This document shows positions 9,108 through 17,656 of a stretch of DNA of 64,000 nt, in pieces. Every line of letters begins with the position of its first letter. Position 1 is the stretch's first letter. The stretch is from Novosphingobium sp. Gsoil 351 (lineage in GTDB: Bacteria; Pseudomonadota; Alphaproteobacteria; Sphingomonadales; Sphingomonadaceae). The stretch is from assembly GCF_009707465.1 (NCBI RefSeq), contig NZ_CP046120.1:1517501-1581500 (forward strand). Direction: 5' to 3'. A program made the position numbers and the translations under genes. The notes beneath the pieces were generated by a model. The model saw only the letters and a list, made by a program, of their open reading frames with translations, was not told where the DNA came from and ran no database searches.

Positions 9108-10541
9108 ATGATGGGACTGCAGGGCTTGGCCAGCGAAGAAATCGTTAGTTACGAACCTGCTACCGGGGCCGAAGTCTGGCGCGGCAAGACCGGTGACGTC
9201 GACGAAATCGTCGCCCGCACCCGCCGCGCATGGCCCGCCTGGGCGGCGCAGCCGCTGTCCACCCGGATGGAGCTGGTCCGCCGCTTCGCGAACGAAGTGC
9301 GCAAGGACGCCGAAAAGCTCGCCACGCTGATCGCGCGCGAGACGGGCAAGCCGATGTGGGAGGCGCGCACCGAGGTCGAAAGTGTTGTCAACAAGGTCGA
9401 AATCTCGATCCGTGCGTTCGCCGAGCGGACCGGCCAGCGCAAGCTGGACTCCGCGCTTCAGGGCACTGCCGCGCTGCGCCATAAGCCGCACGGGGTAATG
9501 GCCGTGCTGGGGCCGTACAACTTCCCCGCGCATCTTCCCAACGGCCACATCGTGCCCGCGCTGATCGCCGGCAACGCAATCGTGTTCAAGCCGTCCGAAA
9601 AGACGCCGGCGACGGGGGAAGCGCTGGTCCGGTGCTTCCATCGCGCCGGGATCTCGGCCGAGGTCGTCCAGTTGGCGATCGGCGGTCCGGACGAGGGCAA
9701 GGCGCTGGTCGCGCATGACGGGATCGACGGAGTGCTGTTCACCGGATCGGCCCATGCGGGAATCGCGATCAACCGCGAACTCGCCGGCAACCCGGGCAAG
9801 ATTCTGGCGCTCGAAATGGGCGGCAACAACCCGATCGTGGTGTGGGATACGCCGAAGATCCAGGACGCCGCGGTCCTGATCGTCCAGTCGGCCTTCACCA
9901 GCGCCGGCCAGCGGTGCACCGCGGCGCGGCGGCTGATCGTCAAGGGCGCTCTCTACGACGCGGTGGTGAGCGAGGTGAAGCGCCTCGCCGACCGGCTGAT
10001 CGTCGGCGCGCCGTTCGACGAGCCCGCGCCGTTCATGGGCCCGGTGATCGACAACGACGCCGCCGACGGCCTGACCGAAAGCTTCCTCTACCTGCTCGGC
10101 CACGGCGGCAAGGCGATCAAGCACATGGCGCGTCCGGTCGAGGACAGGCCGTTCCTTTCGCCCGCGATCATCGATGTGACCGCGATGAAGGAACGGCCCG
10201 ACGTCGAACTTTTCGGGCCATTGCTACAGGTGATCAGGGTCGACGATTTCGATGCCGCCATCGCCGAAGCCAACGCCACCCGTTTCGGCCTTTCGGCCTC
10301 GTTAATCGGCGGGAACCCGCAGGACTACAACCGCTTCTGGGCCAACGTGCGCGCCGGCGTGATCAACTGGAACCGCCCGACCAACGGCGCCTCGTCGGCT
10401 GCGCCGTTCGGCGGGGTCGGGCTCTCGGGTAATCACCGCGCGAGCGCCTATTATGCCGCCGACTATTGCGCCTATCCGGTCGCTTCGGCCGAATTGGACC
10501 AACCCCGCGCGAGCATCGCGGTCGGTTTGCGCGAGGGCTGA
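9108..10541 (+). CDS. astD: succinylglutamate-semialdehyde dehydrogenase
   Basis: 477-residue NAD-dependent aldehyde dehydrogenase; AstD oxidises N-succinylglutamate semialdehyde in the arginine succinyltransferase pathway. Features: VLGPYNFPAHLPNGHI, the Asn-containing active-site strand typical of AstD; catalytic Glu236 in LALEMGGNN; nucleophile Cys270 in AGQRCTAARR; NAD-site FTGSAHAG. Start chosen at ATG 9108 (a second ATG follows at 9111) because AAGG lies six bases upstream; the frame is open further upstream but without homology. No other ast genes are in the window, so it stands alone here. The preceding 286 bp after the adhesin start should contain both divergent promoters; no clear motif seen. 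Confidence 0.88.
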   Translation: MMGLQGLASEEIVSYEPATGAEVWRGKTGDVDEIVARTRRAWPAWAAQPLSTRMELVRRFANEVRKDAEKLATLIARETGKPMWEARTEVESVVNKVEISIRAFAERTGQRKLDSALQGTAALRHKPHGVMAVLGPYNFPAHLPNGHIVPALIAGNAIVFKPSEKTPATGEALVRCFHRAGISAEVVQLAIGGPDEGKALVAHDGIDGVLFTGSAHAGIAINRELAGNPGKILALEMGGNNPIVVWDTPKIQDAAVLIVQSAFTSAGQRCTAARRLIVKGALYDAVVSEVKRLADRLIVGAPFDEPAPFMGPVIDNDAADGLTESFLYLLGHGGKAIKHMARPVEDRPFLSPAIIDVTAMKERPDVELFGPLLQVIRVDDFDAAIAEANATRFGLSASLIGGNPQDYNRFWANVRAGVINWNRPTNGASSAAPFGGVGLSGNHRASAYYAADYCAYPVASAELDQPRASIAVGLREG

Positions 10542-10588
10542 GGGCCAAGCCAGGAAGCGAACGGACGAGGACCGCTTCGCGACGCGAA

Positions 10589-10614
10589 AAGGCCCCGGAT
10601 CGCTCCGAGGCCTT
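10589..10614 (-). terminator. hairpin terminator between convergent genes
   Basis: Inverted repeat of 11 bp with one mismatch (10589-10599 against 10604-10614, loop TCGC). Read on the minus strand the stem is followed by a short T run (CCTTTTCGC), so it should end the glycine-zipper gene transcript, and it can also act for astD arriving from the other side. Confidence 0.65.
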
Positions 10615-10667
10615 CGGGTGGGCGCGGGGAAGGGGAAAGCCACGCCCGTTATCGCAATGCCTGCTGC

Positions 10668-11087
10668 TTAGCGGCAGCGCGACGAACTGTTGCGCTCGAC
10701 CGAGCGACCGAGCAGCGCGCCACCGGCGGCACCCAGAATCGTGCCGAGGGTGTTGTCGCCGCGCCCCGCGATCGAGCGGCCGAGCAGCGCGCCCGCCGCG
10801 CCGCCAACGATGAGGCCGGTCGTGCCGTTCTTCTTCTTGCAATAGTACCGCCCGTCGTTGCCGCGCCAGGTCTGGTATCCATCATTGCTGTAGTACGGCT
10901 GCTGATAGGTGCGCTGGCCGTAGCCTTCGTAATAACGCGAGTCGCGATAGTCGCGCTCATGTTTGTCATAGACCATCGACTGGTCGGTGCTGGCGGGCTG
11001 CCAGGTGGCGGCGGCGGCAGGCAGGCTCGCGGCCATCACGCCGGGAAGCGCCAACGACAGGGCGGCGGTGCGGAGAGCATTGTTCAT
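10668..11087 (-). CDS. glycine-zipper 2TM (17-kDa antigen-like) protein
   Basis: 139 residues. Signal peptide (about residues 1-26, ending PAAAA), a Tyr/Arg-rich linker with DYRDSRYYEGYG, a RYYCKKKNGTTG segment and two glycine-zipper helices (GLIVGGAAGALLGRSIAGRG and GTILGAAGGALLGRSVERN) of the Rickettsia 17-kDa surface antigen family. Such proteins associate with the outer membrane or envelope; the exact role is unknown. Start at ATG 11087 is supported by AAGGAGAAACGAA immediately upstream, a very strong ribosome site. Frames extending further upstream are ignored. Divergent from the RarD gene. Confidence 0.85.
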   Translation of the reverse strand: MNNALRTAALSLALPGVMAASLPAAAATWQPASTDQSMVYDKHERDYRDSRYYEGYGQRTYQQPYYSNDGYQTWRGNDGRYYCKKKNGTTGLIVGGAAGALLGRSIAGRGDNTLGTILGAAGGALLGRSVERNSSSRCR

Positions 11088-11160
11088 TTCGTTTCTCCTT
11101 TCGGGGAGTGGCGACCAACCCTTATGGATCGGCTTCGCGTTCATGCTTACGACCCCGAAC

Positions 11161-12150
11161 ATGAACGGACCACAACCCCATCGTCAGGATCGAAATTTGC
11201 GGCGAAGCGATCCTCGACAGCGCCGGATCGACCTGCCAAGCGCCCGCGATGGCAAACCCCTCCCCCGCCCGAACGGCCTCCCGCTGGCGCTCGGGGCGTA
11301 TACGATCTGGGGATTCCTTCCGCTTTACATTGCCTTGCTGCGCCATGTTCCCGCGTTTGAGCTGGTCGCCTGGCGGGTCGTCTTCACCTTGCCGCTGTGC
11401 CTGGCGATCGCCGCGGTGCGCCGCCAGCTAGGCGAGATCGCGCGCGGGCTGGCGGATTGGCGCGTGTTGCGGCTGATGCTCACCAGCGCGGGGCTCATCG
11501 GGATTAATTGGGTGATCTATATCGCCGCGATCAACGGCGGGCACATCTATGCCTCCAGCTTGGGCTACTACATCAATCCGCTGGTCAACGTCCTGCTCGG
11601 CACGGTTTTCCTCGGCGAGCGGCTTAGCCGCCTGCAGTGGGGCGCGGTAGCGCTTGCAGCGCTGGGCGTGGGGGCGCTGTTGCTGGGTGCAAGCGACACG
11701 CTGGGGATCAGTCTCGCGCTGGCGCTGAGTTTCGCGCTTTACGGCCTGGTCCGCAAGGTCGCCCCGGTCGGCGCATTGCCCGGGCTGACGATCGAGACGA
11801 TTCTGCTGCTGCCGTTAGCCGCCGCGACCACGCTGTGGTTCGCGCACGGTGAGGGCGTCTCCAGCTTCGGCCACGATCCGCGGATCAGCCTGCTGCTGGC
11901 GGGAGCGGGGGTGCTGACCGCGACGCCGCTGCTTCTGTTCGCGCTGGCGGCGCGGCGGATGGACCTGTCGACGCTCGGCTTCGTCCAGTTCCTCTCGCCG
12001 ACCATCGTCTTCGTGCTGGGGCTGACCGTGTTCGGCGAGGCGCTGCGTCCGGCGCAGCTCGCCAGCTTTGTGTTCATCTGGGCGGCACTGGCGCTGTTCA
12101 GCTGGGACCTGTGGCGGCGCCACGCCGGCTCAGCGAAGCCGCCAGCCTAG
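11161..12150 (+). CDS. rarD: EamA/RarD family transporter
   Basis: Ten-helix drug/metabolite-superfamily transporter of the RarD type: begins with [19 protein letters not shown], then [45 protein letters not shown] and a second EamA half with [20 protein letters not shown]. Substrate unknown. The start is doubtful. ATG 11161 gives 329 residues with about 40 Arg-rich residues before the first helix, unlike the family. An ATG at 11249 would give the expected short N-terminus (MANP then NGLPLALG) if one C were missing from the nearby C runs, the same kind of defect seen in other genes here. The 3' end overlaps the convergent pyrC by 21 bp. Confidence 0.8.
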   Translation: MNGPQPHRQDRNLRRSDPRQRRIDLPSARDGKPLPRPNGLPLALGAYTIWGFLPLYIALLRHVPAFELVAWRVVFTLPLCLAIAAVRRQLGEIARGLADWRVLRLMLTSAGLIGINWVIYIAAINGGHIYASSLGYYINPLVNVLLGTVFLGERLSRLQWGAVALAALGVGALLLGASDTLGISLALALSFALYGLVRKVAPVGALPGLTIETILLLPLAAATTLWFAHGEGVSSFGHDPRISLLLAGAGVLTATPLLLFALAARRMDLSTLGFVQFLSPTIVFVLGLTVFGEALRPAQLASFVFIWAALALFSWDLWRRHAGSAKPPA

Positions 12151-13170
12151 CGTTTCGCCGAAGTGGAACGGCACAAGCGTGGTGCCACCCACCATGATCT
12201 TCGCGGGCACTGCGGTCGCGCCTCGCTCGAGCGTGACGGTGCCTTGGTTGAGCGGCAGACCATAAAAGCGCGGACCGTTCTCGCTGGCGAAGGCTTCGAA
12301 CCTGTCCAGCGCGCCCTCTTCGTCGAACACCGCAGCATAGCTTTCCAGCGCGAAGGGCGCATTGAAGATGCCCGCGCAGCCGCAATCGGTTTCCTTGGCG
12401 CTCTGCGCATGGGGTGCGGTGTCGGTGCCGAGGAAGTACTTGGCCGAACCCGAGGTCGCCGCCCGGCGCAGCGCGAGCCGGTGCTCCTCGCGCTTGACCA
12501 CGGGCAGGCAGTAGGCGTGCGGACGCAGGCCACCGGCGAACAGCGCGTTGCGATTGAGGTGAAGGTGCTGCGGGGTAATCGTCGCCGCCACGTTCGGCCC
12601 AGCGCCGTCGACGAACGCGACCGCCTGTGCGGTGGTGATATGCTCGAACACCACCTTCAGCGCCGGCATGGCCTCCACCAGCGGGGCGAGCACGCGATCG
12701 ATGAACACCGCCTCGCGATCGAACACGTCGATTTCCGGCGTGGTGACCTCGCCGTGGACCAGCAACGGCATGCCTATCGCCTGCATCGCCTCCAGCGCGC
12801 CGCGGATGTTGGCGACATCGGTCACGCCGTGGGCGGAATTGGTGGTGGCATGCGCCGGGTATAGCTTGGCGGCGGTATAGACCCCTTGCGCAAACCCGCG
12901 GCGCAGATCGTCGGGATCGCTCGCGTCGGTCAGGTAGCAGGTCATCAGTGGGGTGAAATCGCTTCCTTCGGGCAAAGCCGCGATGATCCGCTCGCGATAG
13001 GCGGCGGCCATGGCGGTACTCGTCACCGGCGGCGAGAGGTTGGGCATCACGATGGCCCGCGCGAACTGGCGGGCGGTGTGCCCGACCACGGCCGCCAGCA
13101 TCGCGCCGTCGCGCAAGTGGACGTGCCAGTCGTCGGGGCGGCGGATGGTGAGAATCGTCGGGTCGGGCAT
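12130..13170 (-). CDS. pyrC: dihydroorotase (class II)
   Basis: 346 residues, normal for PyrC. It cyclises carbamoyl-aspartate to dihydroorotate in pyrimidine synthesis in the cytosol. Seen: the zinc motif [10 protein letters not shown] near the N-terminus, the likely carboxylated Lys in [13 protein letters not shown], further His ligands in LLVHGEVT and VFEHITTA, and the catalytic Asp in [11 protein letters not shown]. Start ATG 13170 ([18 protein letters not shown]); upstream frame extension is not conserved. Convergent with RarD (21-bp overlap of 3' ends) and divergent from ygfZ with 38 bp between starts. Confidence 0.93.
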   Translation of the reverse strand: MPDPTILTIRRPDDWHVHLRDGAMLAAVVGHTARQFARAIVMPNLSPPVTSTAMAAAYRERIIAALPEGSDFTPLMTCYLTDASDPDDLRRGFAQGVYTAAKLYPAHATTNSAHGVTDVANIRGALEAMQAIGMPLLVHGEVTTPEIDVFDREAVFIDRVLAPLVEAMPALKVVFEHITTAQAVAFVDGAGPNVAATITPQHLHLNRNALFAGGLRPHAYCLPVVKREEHRLALRRAATSGSAKYFLGTDTAPHAQSAKETDCGCAGIFNAPFALESYAAVFDEEGALDRFEAFASENGPRFYGLPLNQGTVTLERGATAVPAKIMVGGTTLVPFHFGETLGWRLR

Positions 13171-13208
13171 CGGCTTGCCATAGTGATGGGGTGGCCTATC
13201 TGTCACCC

Positions 13209-13937
13209 ATGCCTGCAACCCGTCTTTGCGACCGTGCTGTCGTCCGCGTTTCCCCGCTCGAGCCGGACGAGGACGTGGCCGGGTTCCTCCAGGGCCTCGT
13301 CACCAACGATGTCACTGGAACGCAGCCCGTGTGGGCGGCGCTGCTGACAGCTCAGGGCAAGGTTTTGTTCGACTTTGTCGTCTGGCCGTCGGGTGCGGAC
13401 CTGCTGCTCGATTGCGAGGCCGATGCGGCCGAGGCGCTGGCCAAGCGACTGTCACTCTACCGGCTGCGACGCAAGATCGGGATCGCGGTCGATCCTGCGC
13501 TGGCGGTCCACTGGCGCGATCATGCCGGAGACGGTGTGGCGAGTGATCCCAGACTGTCGGCGCTGGGCGAACGCTGGATCGCTCCGCTCGCCGACGGCGG
13601 CGAACCCGCCGATGCCGCCTGGCTCGCCCACCGCCTGAAACTGGGCGTCACCGAAGGCCGCGCCGAATTGGGCAGCGACGCGACCCTCTGGCTCGAATGC
13701 AATGCCGCCGAACTCAATGGCGTGTCGTTCTCCAAGGGCTGCTACATCGGCCAGGAAAACACTGCGCGGATGAACTGGCGGCAAAAGGTCAACCGGCGGC
13801 TGGTGGTGGTGCCGCTGGCGGACAGCGACCCCAAGCGGCAGCGCGCGGCCTATCCCGATTTGGGGTTGGCGATCGATCACCGGCGGGTCGAGGATATCGA
13901 TCCGGCCACCGTGCCGGGCTGGATGGAACTGGCCTGA
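13209..13937 (+). CDS. ygfZ: folate-binding protein YgfZ (iron-sulfur maturation)
   Basis: 242 residues of the GcvT/YgfZ family, which uses tetrahydrofolate to support repair or assembly of Fe-S enzymes such as MiaB. The signature KGCYIGQE with its Cys is present near residue 180, preceded by [13 protein letters not shown]. The N-terminal [12 protein letters not shown] segment is also typical. Start taken at ATG 13209 ([10 protein letters not shown]) because homologues start just before this strand; a GTG at 13191 would add six residues. Convergent with the TetR gene, whose stop is 2 bp away. Confidence 0.88.
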   Translation: MPATRLCDRAVVRVSPLEPDEDVAGFLQGLVTNDVTGTQPVWAALLTAQGKVLFDFVVWPSGADLLLDCEADAAEALAKRLSLYRLRRKIGIAVDPALAVHWRDHAGDGVASDPRLSALGERWIAPLADGGEPADAAWLAHRLKLGVTEGRAELGSDATLWLECNAAELNGVSFSKGCYIGQENTARMNWRQKVNRRLVVVPLADSDPKRQRAAYPDLGLAIDHRRVEDIDPATVPGWMELA

Positions 13938-13939
13938 AG

Positions 13940-14530
13940 CTACTCCGCCGTCGCGTGCGCCCGCGCGATCGAATCGATCAGGAACCGTTCCGCCGTTTGG
14001 CGCGCGGCTTCGCGCGGGAGATCGAGCGCCTTGGCCATCGGCCCGCCCAACAAGGCATCGCCCAGCGCCATCAGGACCAGGGTCAGCGTCGAACGGTGCA
14101 TCGTCTCGACGCTCTCGCTAACCGGCCCCAACCGGTCGACCAGATCGTGCACCGCCTCGACGATCGGATCGAGCGCGTCCTCGTTGCCCGACAGCAGCAT
14201 CCACGAGGCAAGCGCGCCCGCGCCCTCCTTGTCGAACGCGTCGAACGTCAGATCGACGATCTCGCGCGCCGAGCCGTGCCCCGCGCGCTGCGCCAGCACG
14301 GCTTCGGCAATCGTCGCGCAGACGCTTTCCGACAGATGCCGCGCCAGCGCCTTCTGCAACCCCGAGGCAGAGCCGAAATGATGGAGCAAGTTGGCGTGGG
14401 TTCGCCCGATGCGGCCTGCGACCGCCTTGAGCGTCACCGCCTGCGGACCGGTCTCGATCAGCAATTCGCGCGCGGCGACGACCGCCGCGGTGCGGCTCTC
14501 GTCCGGGGACAGGCGTTTTCTTATTGACAT
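13940..14530 (-). CDS. TetR/AcrR family transcriptional regulator
   Basis: 196 residues. The N-terminal helix-turn-helix (about residues 10-55) contains TAAVVAARELLIETG and VTLKAVAGRIGRTHANLLHHFGS, the classic TetR recognition helix ending in the HFGS/YHFGS turn. The helical C-terminal ligand domain is unassigned. The gene is divergent from the PF10118 hydrolase with 28 bp between the start codons, and a palindrome overlaps its own start, so autoregulation and control of the neighbour are likely. The inducer cannot be inferred. Confidence 0.88.
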   Translation of the reverse strand: MSIRKRLSPDESRTAAVVAARELLIETGPQAVTLKAVAGRIGRTHANLLHHFGSASGLQKALARHLSESVCATIAEAVLAQRAGHGSAREIVDLTFDAFDKEGAGALASWMLLSGNEDALDPIVEAVHDLVDRLGPVSESVETMHRSTLTLVLMALGDALLGGPMAKALDLPREAARQTAERFLIDSIARAHATAE

Positions 14531-14544
14531 TGATGTCAGTTAAT
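14521..14544. promoter_or_regulatory. palindromic TetR-type operator in the divergent intergenic region
   Basis: TGACAT-TG-ATGTCA (14525-14538) is a perfect 6-bp inverted repeat with a 2-bp spacer, extended by partly symmetrical TTA/TAA flanks. It covers the ATG of the TetR gene (14528-14530) and most of the 28-bp gap to the divergent hydrolase. Position and symmetry fit a TetR dimer site repressing both directions. Confidence 0.65.
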
Positions 14545-14558
14545 CTATTGCGACCGTC

Positions 14559-15449
14559 ATGAACGCACCCTTCAAGCCCGATACCGCCCTAGAGTTCGCA
14601 GTCCCGGCTCGCAAGGCCCCGACCCCCGCGGACCTGACCATCACCGTGCGCGATCGCCGCTTCGGCCGCGACCAGGCGCCGCCAGCGCGTTGGTGGCTCA
14701 ACGGCGATCCCATCGGCAGCGCCTGGCACAATGCGCTGTCCGCCACCTTCCCGCGCGGCGAAGCCTATTTCATCGAGTCGGTGAAGGCCAACCGCGCCGA
14801 TGCCCCACCCAAGCTGGAGGCCGAGATCCGCGCCTTCGTGAAGCAGGAAATCAACCACACCCGCGAACACATCGCGTTCAACCGCACTGCCAAGGATGCC
14901 GGCTACGATCTCGACAAGATCGACCGCCGCGTCGCCGACCGGCTGGCGCAGATCGACGGCCGCGCGCCGATTCTCAACCTGGCCGCGACGATGGCGCTCG
15001 AGCACTTCACCGCGATGCTCGCCAACGAGCTGCTGTCGAACCCGCGCCACCTGGCCGGTGGCGGCGAGACTTCGGACCTGTGGCGCTGGCACTCGGCCGA
15101 GGAGATCGAGCACAAGGGCGTTGCCTACGACACCTGGCTCCACGCCACCCGCGACTGGACGCGGTGGAAGCGGTGGAAGGTCAAGAGCCTGATGATGCTG
15201 GTCGTCACCCAGACGTTCGTGACCCACCGCTTCGGCGATACCATCAACCTGCTAGCGCAGGACGGGCTGACCGGCGCGAAGTGGAAGGCGAAAGTGGTGT
15301 GGTATCTCGTCGGCAACCCCGGCCTGCTGCGCCGCATCTTCCCCGCGTGGGCCGCGTTCTTCCTCCCCGGCTTCCACCCCTGGAACCACGACGACCGCGC
15401 GCTGATCGGCAAGTACGAGAGCGAGTTCGCCGACGCGGTGATGGGGTGA
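14559..15449 (+). CDS. metal-dependent hydrolase, PF10118 family
   Basis: 296 residues of the predicted metal-dependent hydrolase family. It is mostly helical and shows paired Glu/His motifs that suggest a di-metal, ferritin-like helical bundle: FIESVK, EINHTREHIAFN, MALEHFTAM and HSAEEIEHKGVAYD. The family is common in sphingomonads and actinobacteria next to TetR regulators; the substrate is not established. The start ATG 14559 is fixed by the short divergent spacer. Control by the adjacent TetR protein is inferred from the palindrome at 14521-14544. A strong hairpin follows the stop. Confidence 0.85.
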   Translation: MNAPFKPDTALEFAVPARKAPTPADLTITVRDRRFGRDQAPPARWWLNGDPIGSAWHNALSATFPRGEAYFIESVKANRADAPPKLEAEIRAFVKQEINHTREHIAFNRTAKDAGYDLDKIDRRVADRLAQIDGRAPILNLAATMALEHFTAMLANELLSNPRHLAGGGETSDLWRWHSAEEIEHKGVAYDTWLHATRDWTRWKRWKVKSLMMLVVTQTFVTHRFGDTINLLAQDGLTGAKWKAKVVWYLVGNPGLLRRIFPAWAAFFLPGFHPWNHDDRALIGKYESEFADAVMG

Positions 15450-15455
15450 GTAAAG

Positions 15456-15481
15456 TCCTCCCCGAGCTGGCTCGGGGAGGA
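15456..15481. terminator. perfect 11-bp hairpin after the PF10118 hydrolase
   Basis: TCCTCCCCGAG (15456-15466) pairs perfectly with CTCGGGGAGGA (15471-15481) around a CTGG loop. It lies 7 bp after the hydrolase stop and 9 bp before the end of the convergent acetyltransferase, so it can serve both. No T run follows. The sequence is also typical of dispersed sphingomonad palindromes. Confidence 0.6.
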
Positions 15482-15489
15482 TGTACAAA

Positions 15490-16050
15490 CTAGGCAGCTC
15501 GCATCGCGGCCCAGTTGGCGCTGGCCCCGTCGCAATCGCTGGCCGCGCCGAGATCGCTTGCATATTCGACCGACTCGACCTCGCGCCCGCGGGCCAGGCT
15601 GAACCGGTTGACGATCCTGCCGGTGGGCCGGAAGCCGACTTTGGCAAGCACCCGCCCCGAAGCCGGATTGTCGACGAAATGCCCCGCGACCAGCCGCCGG
15701 TGCCCCAGCGTCTTCGCCAGGCGCAACACTGCGCGCGCCGCTTCGGGCGCATAGCCGTTGCCCCAATGGGGCCGCGCGATCCAATAGCCGAGTTCGGTCC
15801 GGCCTTCGTCGTCACGGCCCAAGCCGACGCTGCCGATCAGCTCGCCGTTGTTGGCGGTGCTGACGAAGAAGTTCGGCCGGCGTGAATCCTGCGGGCGAGC
15901 GGCGAAATCGCGGGCCTGATCGGGGCCGTAGGGCCATGGCGCCCGCGCCAGGTTGCGGACGATCGCCTCGTCGGCGATCGCCGTCAGAAGCTCTTCCCAA
16001 TCCTCTGGCCAGGCCGGCCGCAGGAACAGTCTTTCGCTGCGAATGAACAC
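15490..16050 (-). CDS. GNAT family N-acetyltransferase (RimJ/RimL-like)
   Basis: 186 residues. Acetyltransf_3-type fold beginning FIRSERLFLRPAWPEDWEELL, with the acetyl-CoA loop region YWIARPHWGNGYAPEAARAVL (Q/RxxGxA-like) and GFRPTGRIVNRFS near the end. Homologues acetylate protein N-termini, aminoglycosides or small amines; the substrate here is unknown. The start is GTG at 16050, with GGAGAG six bases upstream. It is downstream of rpmA on the same strand but separated by 216 bp holding several hairpins, so it is probably an independent unit. Confidence 0.85.
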   Translation of the reverse strand: MFIRSERLFLRPAWPEDWEELLTAIADEAIVRNLARAPWPYGPDQARDFAARPQDSRRPNFFVSTANNGELIGSVGLGRDDEGRTELGYWIARPHWGNGYAPEAARAVLRLAKTLGHRRLVAGHFVDNPASGRVLAKVGFRPTGRIVNRFSLARGREVESVEYASDLGAASDCDGASANWAAMRAA

Positions 16051-16227
16051 GTCGTCTCTCCTCGTCGGTCCCTGCGAGAGAGGTCCTAGCCCACCCGCAT
16101 GACACTAGCGTTGCGCGTTGCGCCAGGTTGTCGGCCCGGTGCGGTTGGCTGAGGGAGACGTGCAAAGAGGGAGACGGGCGGGGCCCCTCTCCCTCGTGAC
16201 GCTGGACGATTTCACATGTCCAGCGGG

Positions 16228-16251
16228 GGGCCATCCCGTCGAGGATGGCCC
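16228..16251 (-). terminator. hairpin downstream of rpmA
   Basis: GGGCCATCC (16228-16236) and GGATGGCCC (16243-16251) form a perfect 9-bp stem with a 6-base loop, 16 bp after the rpmA stop. There is no T tract, so it may be a terminator or an mRNA-protecting hairpin. Two further inverted repeats lie close by (16201-16207 with 16218-16224; 16167-16174 with 16188-16195). Confidence 0.45.
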
Positions 16252-16266
16252 GTTATCGACCATCCG

Positions 16267-16539
16267 TTATTCGGCTGCTTCGGCCATCATCATGTCTACC
16301 GACACGTACTTGCGGCCAAGCTTGCCACCGTGAAATCGGACGCGGCCTTCGCCGAGCGCGAACAGGGTGTGGTCCTTGCCGATGCCGACGTTGGCGCCCG
16401 GATAGACCCGGGTGCCGCGCTGGCGAATGATGATGTTGCCGCCGATCACTTCCTGACCGCCGAACTTCTTCACGCCAAGGCGGCGGCCCGCCGAATCGCG
16501 ACCGTTGCGCGAAGAGCCGCCTGCTTTCTTATGTGCCAT
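16267..16539 (-). CDS. rpmA: 50S ribosomal protein L27
   Basis: 90 residues, full length. Begins [20 protein letters not shown], the conserved flexible N-terminus that reaches the peptidyl-transferase centre, followed by [21 protein letters not shown] and GKDHTLFAL. No cleavable N-terminal extension of the Firmicutes type is present. It follows rplU by 19 bp in the conserved rplU-rpmA operon. Confidence 0.97.
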   Translation of the reverse strand: MAHKKAGGSSRNGRDSAGRRLGVKKFGGQEVIGGNIIIRQRGTRVYPGANVGIGKDHTLFALGEGRVRFHGGKLGRKYVSVDMMMAEAAE

Positions 16540-16558
16540 CTCGAACTACTCCGGATTC

Positions 16559-16978
16559 TTATTCAGCAGCGGCTTCGGCGGCAGGCTTGGCAGCCTTCTT
16601 CGCCGGGGCCTTCTTGGCAGGGGCGGCATCGGCCGACTTTTCCGCCGGAGCGGCTTCCTTGTTGGCAGCCTTCTTCTCTTCCCCACCAACCGACAGGATG
16701 CGCAGCAGCGTCAGCTGCTGGCGGTGGCCGTTGCGACGGCGATAGTTGTGGCGGCGGCGCTTCTTGAAGACGATGACCTTCTCGCTCTTGGCCTGAGCGA
16801 TGATCTCGGCCGAGACGACGATGCCCGCGGCATCGACGACTTCGCCGCCGTCACCAGCCAGCAGGACTTCGCCCAGGCGAATCGTGTCGCCGGCTTCGCC
16901 CGCCAGCTTCTCGACCGCGATCTTGTCTCCGGCGGCAACCCGGTACTGCTTGCCGCCTGTGCGCAACACTGCGAACAT
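16559..16978 (-). CDS. rplU: 50S ribosomal protein L21 with extended Lys/Ala tail
   Basis: 139 residues. The L21 core ([20 protein letters not shown] ... [20 protein letters not shown]) spans about residues 1-101 and binds 23S rRNA. It is followed by a tail of about 38 residues rich in Ala, Lys, Pro and Glu ([14 protein letters not shown]), an extension often seen in sphingomonads and likely disordered. Start taken at ATG 16978 (MFAVL) with GGAAA nine bases upstream; an ATG at 16993 would add five residues. First gene of the rplU-rpmA operon. Confidence 0.95.
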   Translation of the reverse strand: MFAVLRTGGKQYRVAAGDKIAVEKLAGEAGDTIRLGEVLLAGDGGEVVDAAGIVVSAEIIAQAKSEKVIVFKKRRRHNYRRRNGHRQQLTLLRILSVGGEEKKAANKEAAPAEKSADAAPAKKAPAKKAAKPAAEAAAE

Positions 16979-17145
16979 CGTTCGATTTTCCATCTATCTG
17001 CTTGCCCCGTTTCCGGGGAACAATGCCGGACACCCCGCAAGCGCGAGGGGCCGCAAAGAACGCCGCCGTTAAGCGACCGGCCCTGTGCTGTCAACCACGG
17101 GCGAGCAGGATTCGCCAACTCTCCCGACCGTGCTATGGCCGCGCA

Positions 17146-17654
17146 ATGCGCGTCGCAATCCTCTTTCCAATCGTCCTGCTGGCCGCCTGCACGAGCACCG
17201 GCGCGGGCAAGTATCCGTCGCTCGCCACGCGTCCCGGCGAGCGCGTGAGCGGATCCGCCGAGCCGGTCGCCACCCCCGCCCCGCCCCCGCCACCGCGGCG
17301 ACCGGCAGCCGGATCGCGCGGTTGCGGGCCGAGGCCCAGGCGGCGCACGCCCGCTTCGGCGAGCGCCGGGGAAATGCCGCGGCGCTCTCCGCCGTCGCGC
17401 AGGGCGCCGCGGTTGGCAGCGAGGCGTGGTCGGTCGCCCAAGTCGCGCTGGCGAGCCTCGAGGCGGCGCGGAGCGAGGCGATGATCGCGCTGGCCGATCT
17501 CGATTCGCTCTATGTCGATGCGAAGAACGAGGCGGTCATGACCGGCGGCTCGGGCGATGTGGACGCCATCGGCGAGACCCGCGACCAGGTCATCGCGCTG
17601 ATCGGCGAAGAAGACGCGACGCTCGCGAGCTTGCGCGGACGCCTTCGCGAGTAG
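17146..17654 (+). pseudogene. small lipoprotein, frameshifted
   Basis: The 5' part reads as a lipoprotein signal peptide from ATG 17146 (MRVAILFPIVLLAACTSTG, lipobox LAAC) followed by a Pro-rich stretch. The 3' part, in the frame one base back, reads as a helical domain (RIARLRAEAQAAHARFGERR ... DQVIALIGEEDATLASLRGRLRE) with no start of its own. One base appears to be missing between about 17269 and 17300, where there are two runs of five C. The repaired product would be about 169 residues and match a sphingomonad envelope lipoprotein of unknown function with an Ala-rich coiled domain. The stop is 2 bp before the Fnr gene start, so the two are co-transcribed. Confidence 0.7.
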
Positions 17655-17656
17655 CG

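Noticed and set aside
9684..9693. A further GTCCGGAC match to the island operator core
   Set aside because: It lies inside astD coding sequence and lacks the TT/AA flanks of the two intergenic sites.
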